Part shown: positions 33,338 to 42,487 of the stretch, one piece after another
Layout: each line of letters opens with the position of its first letter
Numbering within the stretch: the first letter of the stretch is position 1
From: Variovorax sp. Sphag1AA
Lineage (GTDB): Bacteria > Pseudomonadota > Gammaproteobacteria > Burkholderiales > Burkholderiaceae_C
Direction of reading: 5' to 3'
NCBI RefSeq assembly: GCF_014192575.1
Contig: NZ_JACHYC010000008.1
Coordinates: 248,001-312,000 of the forward strand
Length of the DNA: 64,000 nt
Made by a program: the position numbers and the translations under genes
Notes under the pieces: model-generated
Told to the model about the DNA's origin: nothing
Databases searched by the model: none
What the model saw: the letters and a program-made list of their open reading frames with translations, nothing else

Positions 33338-35110
33338 ATGAGTGACGCGCCGCCGCCCGAGTTGGCCCAGCGCGTGCTGCGCGAGCAGGTGGCAGCGGTC
33401 CACGCCAGCGCGCCGGCGGCCTATCTCGCGGACCTCCTCACCGCACAGGCGCTGGGCATCGGCCTATTCTTCGCAACGTGGCGCTGGCAAGTGCTGCTGT
33501 GGATGGCGCTGCATCTGGCGCTGACCCTGCGGCGCGCCTACCGGCGCTATCAGCGCAGTCCCGATGCGGCGGACCACCCCGAGTACTGGGCACGTTTCAA
33601 CGCTCGCAACGTCCTGCTGCGCTCCAGCGTCTGGGCGTTGGCGCCCTGGCTCTGCATTCCCCCCGGGCGGCAACTCGGTCCGTGGGTCATGCTGATCGTC
33701 ATGATGATGGGCTGGTGTGCCGGCGGTGCCCTGTCGCTGGCCGTTCTCAAGCGCAACATCCCGCGCTTCATCGTGCCAAGCATGAGCAGCCTGACCGTGG
33801 CGCTGGCCTGGCGCGGCGACAGCACGCACCTGTTCCTGGCCGTCGGCTGCCTGCTGTACATGGGCGTCATCATCACGTTCGCGCTGCAGCATCACCGGCT
33901 GCTGACCGCGTCGCTGACCATGCGCTTCGAAAAAGAGGCACTGGCCGAGCAACTGAGCCGACAGATTGCCGCCACCCAGCGTGCCAGCGAGGAGAAGACG
34001 CGTTTTCTTGCCGCAGCAAGCCACGACCTGCGCCAACCTCTCCACGCCATCGCACTGTTCGGTGCCGTGCTCGAGAAGGAGCTGCAGGGCCGCGAAGAAG
34101 GACAACACGCTGCGCGACTGATGGATGCGGTCGGCGCACTCGGCCAGTCGCTCGATACGCTGCTGGACATCTCGCGCCTCGACGCAGGCGAAGTGACGTC
34201 GGAGATCCAGCCGGTGGCGCTCAATCCGCTGTTCCTCTCGCTCAACCATGTGTTCGCGGCACAGGCCGCCGACCGGGACCTGCAACTGCGGCTGCGCGCC
34301 ACGCCATGCTGGGTGCTGAGCGATCCGCGGCTGCTGCAGCGCCTGCTGTCCAACCTGGTGGACAACGCGCTCAAGTACACGCCACGCGGCGGCGTGGTCG
34401 TCGCCGCGCGTACGCGTGGCTCGCTGGTATGGATCGACGTGCACGACACCGGCATCGGCATGGCGAACGAGCACCTCGGTCACATCTTCGACGAGTTCTA
34501 TCAGATCGGAAATCCGGGCCGCGACCGCGCGCAGGGGCTGGGCATCGGCCTGTCCATCGTGCAGCGGCTGTCGCGCCTGCTGGCGCATCCACTGCATGTG
34601 CATTCGCGTCCGGGTCGCGGCAGCCGCTTTCGTCTGGTGCTGCCGGCCGTGTCGGCCCTCGGCGCCCTGCCGGCCGCGGCACACTCAGGCAGTGCGTTGC
34701 CTTTGCCGCGACGCGTGCTGGTGATAGATGATGAAACAGCGATCCGCCAGGCCGTGACCGAGTTGCTGCAGGCCCACGGCGTGGCTGTTCACGCAGTGGC
34801 CAGCGAAGCCGAAGCAGAAGCGGTGCTGGTGCAGTCCACGCAAGGCGGTGCATCCATCGAAGCGCTGCTGTGCGATGTGCGGCTGGCCGACGGCGCCGAC
34901 GGATTGGCCGCCGCGCAGCGGTTGCGCACGCGCTTCGGCCCCGGCCTGCCCGTGCTGTTGATCACCGGCGAAACAGCGCCGCAGCGGCAACAGCAGATGC
35001 ACGACTCGGGCCTGCGCGTGCTGTTCAAGCCGGTGGCTGCCGACAGGCTGCTGCAGGCCCTTGCCGCGCTTACGTTGCGCGACCAGGCACACGCGCACAC
35101 GCTCTCCTGA
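33338..35110 (+). CDS. hybrid sensor histidine kinase with C-terminal receiver
   Basis: 590 residues. About six membrane segments in the first ~190 residues with short loops, so the signal is probably sensed in or near the membrane. A coiled linker leads to the H-box AAASHDLRQPLHAIAL, the N-box LLSNLVDNALKY, and G-boxes DTGIGMANEHL and GLGIGLSIV. The receiver (about 465-585) has VLVIDDETAIRQ, the phospho-Asp in LLCDVRLADGADG and Lys in VLFKPV. No separate phosphotransfer domain, so transfer to the LuxR-type partner may be direct. Confidence 0.93.
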   Translation: MSDAPPPELAQRVLREQVAAVHASAPAAYLADLLTAQALGIGLFFATWRWQVLLWMALHLALTLRRAYRRYQRSPDAADHPEYWARFNARNVLLRSSVWALAPWLCIPPGRQLGPWVMLIVMMMGWCAGGALSLAVLKRNIPRFIVPSMSSLTVALAWRGDSTHLFLAVGCLLYMGVIITFALQHHRLLTASLTMRFEKEALAEQLSRQIAATQRASEEKTRFLAAASHDLRQPLHAIALFGAVLEKELQGREEGQHAARLMDAVGALGQSLDTLLDISRLDAGEVTSEIQPVALNPLFLSLNHVFAAQAADRDLQLRLRATPCWVLSDPRLLQRLLSNLVDNALKYTPRGGVVVAARTRGSLVWIDVHDTGIGMANEHLGHIFDEFYQIGNPGRDRAQGLGIGLSIVQRLSRLLAHPLHVHSRPGRGSRFRLVLPAVSALGALPAAAHSGSALPLPRRVLVIDDETAIRQAVTELLQAHGVAVHAVASEAEAEAVLVQSTQGGASIEALLCDVRLADGADGLAAAQRLRTRFGPGLPVLLITGETAPQRQQQMHDSGLRVLFKPVAADRLLQALAALTLRDQAHAHTLS

Positions 35111-35180
35111 TTGCCGTTGTCTCGCGCCACGCGAGGATGACTTTCGGCACTGGCCCACGCGGGTCGCTTCACCTACCTTT

Positions 35181-35215
35181 GGAGCCTTCTCATTCACATG
35201 GACAAAGGAGGCTCC
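35181..35215 (+). promoter_or_regulatory. inverted repeat overlapping the ribosome binding site of the NHL-repeat gene
   Basis: GGAGCCT (35181-35187) pairs perfectly with AGGCTCC (35209-35215). The 3' arm overlaps the strong Shine-Dalgarno AAAGGAGG (35204-35211) before ATG 35219, so folding of the mRNA would hide the ribosome binding site. Confidence 0.4.
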
Positions 35216-35218
35216 AAC

Positions 35219-36553
35219 ATGAAGATCAGTCGTCCCGCCTTGATTGCACTCAACCTGACGCTGGCGGCTTGCGGCGGTGGGAACAGCGGCTACTTCCCCG
35301 TGTCATCGCCTGCATCCTCATCCACTGCACAAGGGTCTCAGGCTTCACCGTCCACGCAAAGCAGCGCCGCCACCGCGCCGACCATCGCCAAGCAGCCGGC
35401 CGCCGCCACCATCGGCCAGGGCCTGCCCGCCACGCTGGCGGTTCAGGCCACAGGGGCGACGGCCTATCAGTGGCAGCGCAGCGTTGATGGCGGCGCCAAC
35501 TGGGTCGACATCGCCGACGCCACTCACGACAGCTACACCACAGCCGCCAACCAGGTGTCCGATAGCGGCCAGCAACTGCGCGTGCGAGTGACGGGCGCCG
35601 GCGGCAGCGTGACAAGCAATGCGGCCACGCTGACCATCAAGCCCTGGGTCGCCACTGCATTGGCAACGACGGGGGTGACCTACAGCCACCCCTATCAACT
35701 CGCGCTGGATGCAAGCGGCACGAACCTCTACGTGGCGATGGGTGGCAACGGTTCGATCTACAAGATCGACACGGCCAGCGGCAGCGGCGCCGAAGTGACC
35801 CCGGGGCTGACCATGAACGCGCCGTTCGGCCTGGCACTGGCGGCCGATGGAACCCTGTACGTGAGTGACCAGCACCGCATCAACAAGATCGCCGCCGGCG
35901 CGACGACCTTCAGCACCTGGGTGGGCAGCGGCACCAGCGGCTACGCCGACAGCCCGGCCACGCCGTTGTTCAACACCCCGGCCGGCATCGCTGTGGACGC
36001 CACGGGCAATCTGTTCGTCGCCGACCTGGAGAACAAGCGCGTGCGCAAAGTCGCGGCCGATGGCACTGCGAGCACGTTCTCTGGTGATGGCGTGCAGGCG
36101 TACCTCGATGGCGTCGGAACGGCCGCAGAGTTCGCTCGGCCGCAGGGCCTGGCGATCAGCCGCGACGGAAGCACGCTCTACGACACAGACACCGACAGCC
36201 CATGCCTGCGCAAGATCGACGTGGCCAGCGCCAAGGTGAGCACGCTGCTGGGCGATTGCGCCAACGGCAACGCGGGCGCTGGTGTGGTTGACGGCACGGC
36301 CGCCTCGTCGGCCAAGCTCGGCTATTCCTACGGCGTGACGGTGGATGCGCACGACAACGTGTTCCTGACGCACGCCTGGGATGGCGTGGCTCGCGTGGTC
36401 ACGCCTGCGGGCGAGATCAACACATTGCGCGACAGCACCGGCACGGCGCTGACGTTCAACTTTCCGATCGGCGTGGCGGTGGCCGCCGACGGCACCATCT
36501 ACGTCGGCGCGTCCAACGGCAACCAGATCTTCAAGCTCACGCCGGCGCAATGA
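35219..36553 (+). CDS. NHL-repeat lipoprotein
   Basis: 444 residues from ATG 35219, chosen for the AAAGGAGG at 35204. Lipobox LTLAACGGG gives a lipid anchor. A Ser/Thr/Ala linker (to ~60) is followed by an Ig-like segment (PAAATIGQGLPATLAV to NAATLTIK) and then about five NHL/beta-propeller repeats such as PYQLALDASGTNLYVAM, PFGLALAADGTLYVSD, PAGIAVDATGNLFVADLEN, PQGLAISRDGSTLY and PIGVAVAADGTIYVGASN. A six-bladed surface propeller is likely. Ligand unknown; position behind the two-component genes suggests it is their target. Confidence 0.85.
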   Translation: MKISRPALIALNLTLAACGGGNSGYFPVSSPASSSTAQGSQASPSTQSSAATAPTIAKQPAAATIGQGLPATLAVQATGATAYQWQRSVDGGANWVDIADATHDSYTTAANQVSDSGQQLRVRVTGAGGSVTSNAATLTIKPWVATALATTGVTYSHPYQLALDASGTNLYVAMGGNGSIYKIDTASGSGAEVTPGLTMNAPFGLALAADGTLYVSDQHRINKIAAGATTFSTWVGSGTSGYADSPATPLFNTPAGIAVDATGNLFVADLENKRVRKVAADGTASTFSGDGVQAYLDGVGTAAEFARPQGLAISRDGSTLYDTDTDSPCLRKIDVASAKVSTLLGDCANGNAGAGVVDGTAASSAKLGYSYGVTVDAHDNVFLTHAWDGVARVVTPAGEINTLRDSTGTALTFNFPIGVAVAADGTIYVGASNGNQIFKLTPAQ

Positions 36554-36572
36554 CCACCTAAAGCTCGCAGGT

Positions 36573-37247
36573 TCAGTTCCCTGTGCCTGCGCGCCCCGGC
36601 GGGGTGAGCACGTCACGAAGCAGCGCTTGCCAGTCCGGCCCGCCTTCGTGCTGCGACAGCACCTTCTCGAGCCGGCCATCGATCAGCAGCATGGCAAAGC
36701 CATGCACCAGTGACCACGCGCCCACCATGCGCCCCAGTTGGGCCGAATTGGGCGGCTGCGCGGGGTCACGCCCCATGCGCCGGGCCGTGGCGCCACCCAG
36801 CATGGCGCGCGATGCTTCCACGGCCTCGCGCAGTTGAGGCCTCTGCATGTCCAGGCGCTCGCTGCGGAACATGAGCAGGAACATCGCAGTGCGTTCGCGC
36901 GCGAAGCGCACATAGGCTTCACCGATGGCGTCGAAGCGTTGCTCCGGCGAGCCAGCCCCTTCGCCCGCGACGCGTAGCGCTTCAGTGAACTCGCGAAAGC
37001 CTACTGCGGCGAGGTCGCTCAACAGGCCCGTCAGGTCGCCAAAGTGATTCTTCGGCGCCGCATGCGATACGCCAGCCGCGCGGGCTGCCGCACGCAGGGT
37101 GAGCGCTGCGAGGCCCTGGCTTTCCAGGATGTCCTGTGCGGCTGCGAGCAGGGCCGCATGCAGCGCGCCATGGTGGTAGGGCGTCCCTTCGGACTTCTTC
37201 CGGACGCGGGGGCGTGCGGCTGCCTTGGGGGCGACGTTCTTGCTCAT
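36573..37247 (-). CDS. TetR/AcrR-family regulator
   Basis: 224 residues. A basic N-terminal tail (PKAAARPRVRKKSEG) leads to the HTH: YHHGALHAALLAAAQDILE, then LTLRAAARAAGVSHAAPKNHFGD. The C-terminal ligand domain resembles the TetR_C_33-like branch (FRSERLDMQRPQLREA). It diverges from the carotenoid oxygenase gene across 125 bp and probably represses it. Confidence 0.9.
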   Translation of the reverse strand: MSKNVAPKAAARPRVRKKSEGTPYHHGALHAALLAAAQDILESQGLAALTLRAAARAAGVSHAAPKNHFGDLTGLLSDLAAVGFREFTEALRVAGEGAGSPEQRFDAIGEAYVRFARERTAMFLLMFRSERLDMQRPQLREAVEASRAMLGGATARRMGRDPAQPPNSAQLGRMVGAWSLVHGFAMLLIDGRLEKVLSQHEGGPDWQALLRDVLTPPGRAGTGN

Positions 37248-37337
37248 TCAGGGGCTCGGATGCGTTTGCTGCGAAAAATGTTGTCATTGTAAATTTATCT
37301 TGACTCGCCGCTCGATCGGGCGTCCAATCCGTTCAAC

Positions 37338-37350
37338 TTGACGCTGTCAA
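37338..37350. promoter_or_regulatory. palindrome, likely TetR operator
   Basis: TTGAC, GCT, GTCAA: a perfect 5+3+5 palindrome 22 bp before the carotenoid oxygenase ATG and in the divergent region shared with the TetR gene. A second TTGAC half-site occurs near 37300. Confidence 0.45.
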
Positions 37351-37372
37351 TATGTTTGGAGAGACCATCCTC

Positions 37373-38812
37373 ATGAGCTCCGCCCCCACTCCGACCAAGC
37401 GCTCCAGCTACTTCAACCCGATCTCCTTCGAGGCCGATGCCGCTTTCCTCCCGGTGCTGGGCGAACTGCCCGAGGGCCTCCAGGGGACGCTCTACCGCAC
37501 CGGGCCCAATCCCCAGTTCCCGTTGGAGAACGCCCACCTGTTCTTCGGCGACGGCATGCTGCACGCGTTCACGCTGCACGAAGGCCGGGCAAGCTACCGC
37601 AACCGCTGGATACGCACCAATGCCTGGCAGGCCGAGCATGCCGCCGGCCGCCGCCTCTACAACGCCGCAGGGCGCCCCATCAACCCCGAAGACCCTGCCC
37701 TGCCTGCCGAGGACAACGGCACCGGCAACACGCACGTCATCGGCCACGCCGGGCGGCTCTTCGCGCTGGAAGAGGCCCATCTGCCCATCGAGATCGACGC
37801 CGCCACGCTGCGAACGCTGGGAAGCGCGGACTTCGGCGGCAAGCTGAAGGGCCCGTTCACGGCGCATCCGCATGTGGACCCGGCCACCGGCGAGATGCTG
37901 TTCTTCGGCTATGGCGCCGGTGGCTACTTCACGCCCGACATCTCTTTCGGCACCATGAACGCCGCCGGCGAGGTCACGCGCTTCGACCGGTTCATCGCGC
38001 CCTTCTCCAGCATGGTTCACGACTTCGCCATCACCGAGCACCACATGGTGTTTCCGGTTCTGCCCCTCACAGGCAGCATGGAGCGCGCAAGCAGCGGCCG
38101 GCCGCCGTTTGCCTGGGAGCCGGAGCTCGGGGCGCGCGTAGGCATCCTGCCGCGCAACGCACCGGCCAGCGACATCCGCTGGTTCGAGGGCAAGGCTTGC
38201 TACATCTTCCATTTCATGAACGCGTGGGAAGAGCGCGACGCGCAAGGCCACCGTCTGTTGAAGGCCGACGTGCTGCAGTTCGAGCAACCGCCGCTGTTCC
38301 CCTTTGCCGATGGCCGCCCCACCGATACGCTGCGCTCGATGGCGCGCCTGGTGCGCTGGACTTTCGACCTGGACGGCACGAGCAACACCTTCCGGCAGGA
38401 GCCGCTGGACGACCTGCTGGGCGAATTCCCGCGCATGGACGACCGCTTTACCGGACGCGCGCACCGCCATGGCTGGTACGCCTGCCAGCGCGAAGGCGCC
38501 ACGCAGCCGAGCTACGACGGCGTCGCACACCACGACACGATTCAAGGGCGCCGCGCGGTCTACCACGTGCCGCAAGGCGACCGGCTGTCGGAGCCCGTGT
38601 TCGTGCCGCGCGATGCCGACGCTCCCGAAGGCGAAGGCTGGGTGCTGGCCGTCGCTGCGCGCATGCAGGAAGGCCGCAGCGATCTGCTGGTACTGGACGC
38701 CCAGGACATCGCATCGGGCCCGGTGGCCACCGTGCAACTCTCGCACCGTGTGCCGGGCGGCTTTCACGGCAGCTGGATCCCCGGTGCCGCGCTCAACCTT
38801 GGAGACGACTGA
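37373..38812 (+). CDS. carotenoid oxygenase family protein (RPE65/lignostilbene dioxygenase fold)
   Basis: 479 residues from ATG 37373 (GGAG at 37358); ATG 37352 is an alternative. Seven-bladed propeller enzyme with four iron-binding histidines, seen in FTAHPHVDP, SSMVHDFAIT, CYIFHFMNAW and GGFHGSWIPG. The N-terminal LQGTLYRTGPNPQFP and FFGDGMLHAF are also typical. Bacterial members cleave stilbenes, isoeugenol-type phenylpropenes or apocarotenoids. No phytoene or carotenoid genes are nearby, so a lignin-type phenolic is as likely as a carotenoid. Overlaps the next gene by one base. Confidence 0.93.
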   Translation: MSSAPTPTKRSSYFNPISFEADAAFLPVLGELPEGLQGTLYRTGPNPQFPLENAHLFFGDGMLHAFTLHEGRASYRNRWIRTNAWQAEHAAGRRLYNAAGRPINPEDPALPAEDNGTGNTHVIGHAGRLFALEEAHLPIEIDAATLRTLGSADFGGKLKGPFTAHPHVDPATGEMLFFGYGAGGYFTPDISFGTMNAAGEVTRFDRFIAPFSSMVHDFAITEHHMVFPVLPLTGSMERASSGRPPFAWEPELGARVGILPRNAPASDIRWFEGKACYIFHFMNAWEERDAQGHRLLKADVLQFEQPPLFPFADGRPTDTLRSMARLVRWTFDLDGTSNTFRQEPLDDLLGEFPRMDDRFTGRAHRHGWYACQREGATQPSYDGVAHHDTIQGRRAVYHVPQGDRLSEPVFVPRDADAPEGEGWVLAVAARMQEGRSDLLVLDAQDIASGPVATVQLSHRVPGGFHGSWIPGAALNLGDD

Positions 38813-39405
38813 TGCAGATCCTGCTGGCCTTCGCGCCCTTCATTGCCTTCGCAGTACTTTCTCGCAACGTTCCGGTGATGCTTGCGCTCGCGGCAGCCGC
38901 ACTGGTGGCGATCGCCCAGTTGCTCAACGACGTCGTGCGGCACAAGCGCAGCATCAAGATCCTCGAAGTCGGCACCGCCCTTCTCTTCGGCGGCCTGGCG
39001 CTCATTGCCTGGTCACGCGGCGGTGCATGGGGCATTGCAGAAGTGCGCTTCTGGGTGGACGGCGGCCTGTTCCTCATCGTGGCCTTCTCGATGCTGATCC
39101 GCCAGCCCTTCACGCTGCAATATGCGCGCGAACGCGTCAGCCCTGAGATCGCCGCCAAGCCGCAGTTCCTGCGCTTCAACCAGATCCTGACGGGCGTATG
39201 GGCACTGGCCTTCCTCATACTCACCGCTGCGGACCATGTGATGGCGCACATGCCCGAGGTGCCACTGTGGATCGGCATCGCCGTGTCGGTGGGCGCGTTG
39301 GCCTTTGCGATCTGGTTCACCGGCTGGTACCCGGAGCGGCAGCGGCGCCTGGCCGCCGCGGCACAAACCGCGCAGGCAACTCGAGGCGCCAACGTGGGCC
39401 GCTGA
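38812..39405 (+). CDS. small membrane protein, function unknown
   Basis: 197 residues with five to six hydrophobic segments: LLAFAPFIAFAVLS, VMLALAAAALVAIA, ALLFGGLALIAW, GLFLIVAFSMLI, GVWALAFLILTAAD, IGIAVSVGALAFAIWF. A PFTLQYARERV stretch lies between the fourth and fifth. No catalytic motif seen. Its start codon shares a base with the carotenoid oxygenase stop (TGATG), so the two are co-translated. It could help move or retain the hydrophobic substrate; that is a guess. Confidence 0.85.
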   Translation: MQILLAFAPFIAFAVLSRNVPVMLALAAAALVAIAQLLNDVVRHKRSIKILEVGTALLFGGLALIAWSRGGAWGIAEVRFWVDGGLFLIVAFSMLIRQPFTLQYARERVSPEIAAKPQFLRFNQILTGVWALAFLILTAADHVMAHMPEVPLWIGIAVSVGALAFAIWFTGWYPERQRRLAAAAQTAQATRGANVGR

Positions 39406-39423
39406 CGCGCGTCGTCCCCGACC

Positions 39424-40980
39424 TCAGACGATCTGGCGCTCTCGCCCTTCCCAGTAGGGCTTGCGCAGATCCTTCTTCAGGATCTTGCCGGTCGGGTTCC
39501 GCGGGAGCGCAGCAACGACGTCGACGGACTTCGGGCACTTGAATGGAGCCAGGCGCTCCCGGCAGTACGCAAGGATCTCTTCGGCGTCGATGGCACGGTC
39601 GGGCACGGCGACGATCACCGCCTTGGGGACCTCGCCCCACTTCTCGTCCGGCACGCCAATCACGGCGACGTCGTCGATGCTGGGATGCTCGACCAGCACC
39701 CGCTCGATCTCGGCCGGATAGATGTTCTCCCCACCGCTGATGATCATGTCCTTGATGCGGTCCGTGACGTAGAGGTAGCCGTCTGCGTCGATATGGCCAC
39801 CGTCGCCTGAGCGCAGCCAGCCATCACTCGTGAAAGCAGCGGCCGTCGCTTCAGGCTTGTGCCAGTAGCCACCCATGCGTTGCTCGCTTCGAATCCAGAT
39901 CTCGCCGGGCTGCCCCGTCGGCACGGGCTCACCGGTGCCGGGCTCACAGATCTTGATTTCCACACCGTGGATCGCCTTGCCCGCCGACACCAGCCGGTGG
40001 GCCACCGACGGGTCCATGTGGTCCGCCACACCGAGCACGCTCACCACGCCACATTCCTCGGTCATGCCGTAGACCTGCTGCATCACGCCGGGGAAAAGCG
40101 CGAGCGAGGCGCGCATCACCGGCAGCGGCATCGGCGAGGCGCCATAGGACAGTCGCTTCAAGGCCGAATAGTCGCGATCGGCGGCACCTGGGACTTTGTT
40201 GACCATGGCCAAGAGCGCGGGTACCAGGAAGGTGTGCGTGATCTTCTCGGCTTCGAGCATCTCCAGCACCGCCGCCGGATCGGGTAGCCGCAGCATCGCG
40301 ATCTGCGCACCCTGGCTCATCACCACCAGCGAGTAGCTCGTACCGCCGACGTGATACAGCGGCATCGCGACCTGGGCCTTTGCGTCGGGGCCCATTTCCT
40401 GGTCGAGCGCGACATCGCGCGCGTGCGCGAGCATGCCTCGATGCGTGAGCATCGCGCCCTTCGGAAAGCCGGTCGTGCCCGAGGTGTAGAGCTGCACGAA
40501 GCAGTCGTCGGGCTGGGGGGAAAAGGGCTTCGGGTCGGGCTCTTGTGCCGCAAGCCATGCCTCGTATTCATCGTCGGGGCCGCCGATGCGGATGACTCGC
40601 TCGACGGTCGGCAGTTGCGCGCGAAGCTGTTCGACAGCGCCTGCGAACTCCGGTCCGACGAAGAGGAGGCGGGCCTGTGCGTCGTTGATGACATAGACCA
40701 TCTCGGGCGGCGCAAGCCTGAAATTGACGATGGCGTTGGCCGTGCCGACCTGCGCGCAGGCCAGTGTGAGTTCGAGGCACGACGGATGGTTGAAGTCGAC
40801 CACGGCGATCCGGTCGCCGGGACGCAGCCCCGCCGCCTGCTGGGCCGCGGCATTCTGGCGGACTCGCGCAGCCAGTTCGCGCCAGGTCCGCCTCGTTCCA
40901 CCGAAGGTGATCGCCGTCGCATCGGGTCGCTGCGCCTCCCAATGGGCAAGGACTGCGGTGAAGTCGGTCAGCGTGGTCAT
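39424..40980 (-). CDS. AMP-dependent fatty-acyl/aryl-CoA ligase
   Basis: 518 residues. Adenylate-forming enzyme: P-loop LYTSGTTGFPKGAML (~residue 170), QVYGMTEECGVVS, then WLRSGDGGHIDADGYLYVTDRIKDMII with the hinge DRIKD, GGENIYPAEIE, and the catalytic Lys in NPTGKILKKDL. Activates a carboxylic acid to its CoA thioester. Chain length or aromatic preference is not readable. It stands alone, convergent with the membrane protein gene, upstream of the decayed D-aminoacylase on the other strand. Confidence 0.93.
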   Translation of the reverse strand: MTTLTDFTAVLAHWEAQRPDATAITFGGTRRTWRELAARVRQNAAAQQAAGLRPGDRIAVVDFNHPSCLELTLACAQVGTANAIVNFRLAPPEMVYVINDAQARLLFVGPEFAGAVEQLRAQLPTVERVIRIGGPDDEYEAWLAAQEPDPKPFSPQPDDCFVQLYTSGTTGFPKGAMLTHRGMLAHARDVALDQEMGPDAKAQVAMPLYHVGGTSYSLVVMSQGAQIAMLRLPDPAAVLEMLEAEKITHTFLVPALLAMVNKVPGAADRDYSALKRLSYGASPMPLPVMRASLALFPGVMQQVYGMTEECGVVSVLGVADHMDPSVAHRLVSAGKAIHGVEIKICEPGTGEPVPTGQPGEIWIRSEQRMGGYWHKPEATAAAFTSDGWLRSGDGGHIDADGYLYVTDRIKDMIISGGENIYPAEIERVLVEHPSIDDVAVIGVPDEKWGEVPKAVIVAVPDRAIDAEEILAYCRERLAPFKCPKSVDVVAALPRNPTGKILKKDLRKPYWEGRERQIV

Positions 40981-41196
40981 GCAATCTCCTCGTTTTGCGT
41001 GAGTGGCAAGTCGTCAGTCCGTTGGCGCGCTGCGTGATTCTGCAGACCCTGGGGCAGGTGCTGGAGCGGGCGAACCCGAAGGCGAGGCACCTGCCCTCGG
41101 CCATGCCTTCCCGTCATGGCGCACCGCCCAAAAGGCATTGGCAGGCATCAAGGTTCGGCTCCAGACTCATCGCTCCATTTCCTGCTCATCTGCCCG

Positions 41197-42487
41197 ATGC
41201 ATCAATCCTCTCTCCTGCTGGCCGTGCTGGCAGCGTTCTCTCCCTCGCTTCACGCCGCCACTGACGCACCCGTCCAACTCGACCTGCTGCTGCGCGGTGG
41301 CACGATCTACACGGGCGACGCCCAGACGCCCGTGGTGGGCGACGTGGGCATCATGGGCGACCGCATCGTGTTCGCGGGCAAGGCCGCGCCCGCGCAGTTC
41401 AGCGCCAGGCGCACCATCGACGCCACGGGCATGGTGGTGGCGCCGGGTTTCATCGACGCCCACACGCATGCCGATGTCGACCTGCATTCCAAGGACCCCA
41501 AGAAGCGCCTCAACATCCCGTTCGTGACACAGGGCGTGACCACGTCGGTGATTGGCAACGACGGCTTCGGCGGCTTCGACATCGCAGCGCAGGCACAACG
41601 CCTGCGTGCTGCGCCCATCGGCACCAACGTCGCGATGTACGTGGGATTCGGCCCCGTGCGCATCGACCAGCTCGGCGAGGCCAACCAGGCGCCGACGCCC
41701 GCGCAGCTCGAGGTGATGAAGCATCACGTGAGCCAGGCGATGTGCGAGGGCGCGCTGGGCCTGTCGACCGGCCTTTTCTATCCGCCGCAGAACTACTCGA
41801 AGACCGAAGAGGTCATCGAGCTCGCCAAGGTCGCAGCGCGGCACGGTGGCATCTACGACAGCCACATCCGCGACGAGTCCATGTACAACATCGGGCTCAA
41901 GGGCTCGATCGACGAGGTCATCCGCATCGGCCACGAGGCGAAGTTGCCGGTGCATGTCGCGCACATCAAGGCGCTCGGCGTCGACCGGCAAAGCCTCGAA
42001 CGCTGACCCGGTCGACGCGGCCATCGCCGTGCTGCGCGACGGCGACCTGCTGATTGCATCGTTCAACCAGAGCGACGACGACGTTCGCGCGTTCATGAAG
42101 CGCCCATGGGTCATGACCTCGTCCGACTCGTCGCCCGGTCACCCGCGCGCCTATGGCACCTTCGCGCAGAAGTACGCGCAATACGTCGTGAAGGAGCACG
42201 TGATTTCGATGGCGCAATTCATCAACAGCAGTTCGGCGCTGACGGCCGACACGCTCGGTCTCGTGCAGCGCGGCCACCTTCGCCCCGGCTACTACGCCGA
42301 CGTGGTGGTGTTCGACCCAACGCGCTATGCGGCGAAGGCCACCTACACGCAGCCCACGCTTCTGTCGGAACGCGTGGTTGCAGTGCTGGTGAACGGAGTA
42401 CTTGCCGTCGACGAGGGCAAGCCCACCGGAGTCGGCGCCGGCGTGCCGCTGCTACGCACGCCGAAGGCCGGCAGTTGCGGTGCCTAG
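41197..42487 (+). pseudogene. N-acyl-D-amino-acid deacylase, internally deleted and frameshifted
   Basis: The first part (41197-42006, 269 residues) has a signal peptide (LLLAVLAAFSPSLHA), LLLRGGTIYTG, the metal-binding APGFIDAHTHADVD, QGVTTSVIGNDGFG, GALGLSTGLFYPP, YDSHIRDES and VHVAHIKALGVD, and then stops in RQSLER. The remainder continues in another frame: PVDAAIAVLRDGDLLIASFNQSD, MTSSDSSPGHPRAYGTF, HLRPGYYADVVVFDP, to TAG 42487. Roughly 120-150 residues between HIKALG and the PVDAAI part are missing compared with the family (~480-500 residues). The join lies in a 9-bp inverted repeat. No intact enzyme can be made. Confidence 0.85.
41980..42016. repeat. perfect 9-bp inverted repeat at the deletion join
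   Basis: GTCGACCGG (41980-41988) and CCGGTCGAC (42008-42016) with a 19-bp spacer. It frames the point where the D-aminoacylase frame breaks, so it may be tied to the deletion. Confidence 0.6.

Noticed and set aside
35121..35135. CTCGCG-CCA-CGCGAG stem after the hybrid kinase gene as a terminator
   Set aside because: Six-base stem with no T tract after it, so termination cannot be supported.
35345..36679. 444-residue minus-strand open frame over the NHL-repeat gene
   Set aside because: Antisense shadow; the plus-strand gene has a lipobox, repeats and a strong Shine-Dalgarno.
37295..38767. 490-residue minus-strand open frame over the carotenoid oxygenase
   Set aside because: Antisense of a gene with all four iron histidines; no start signal or domain.
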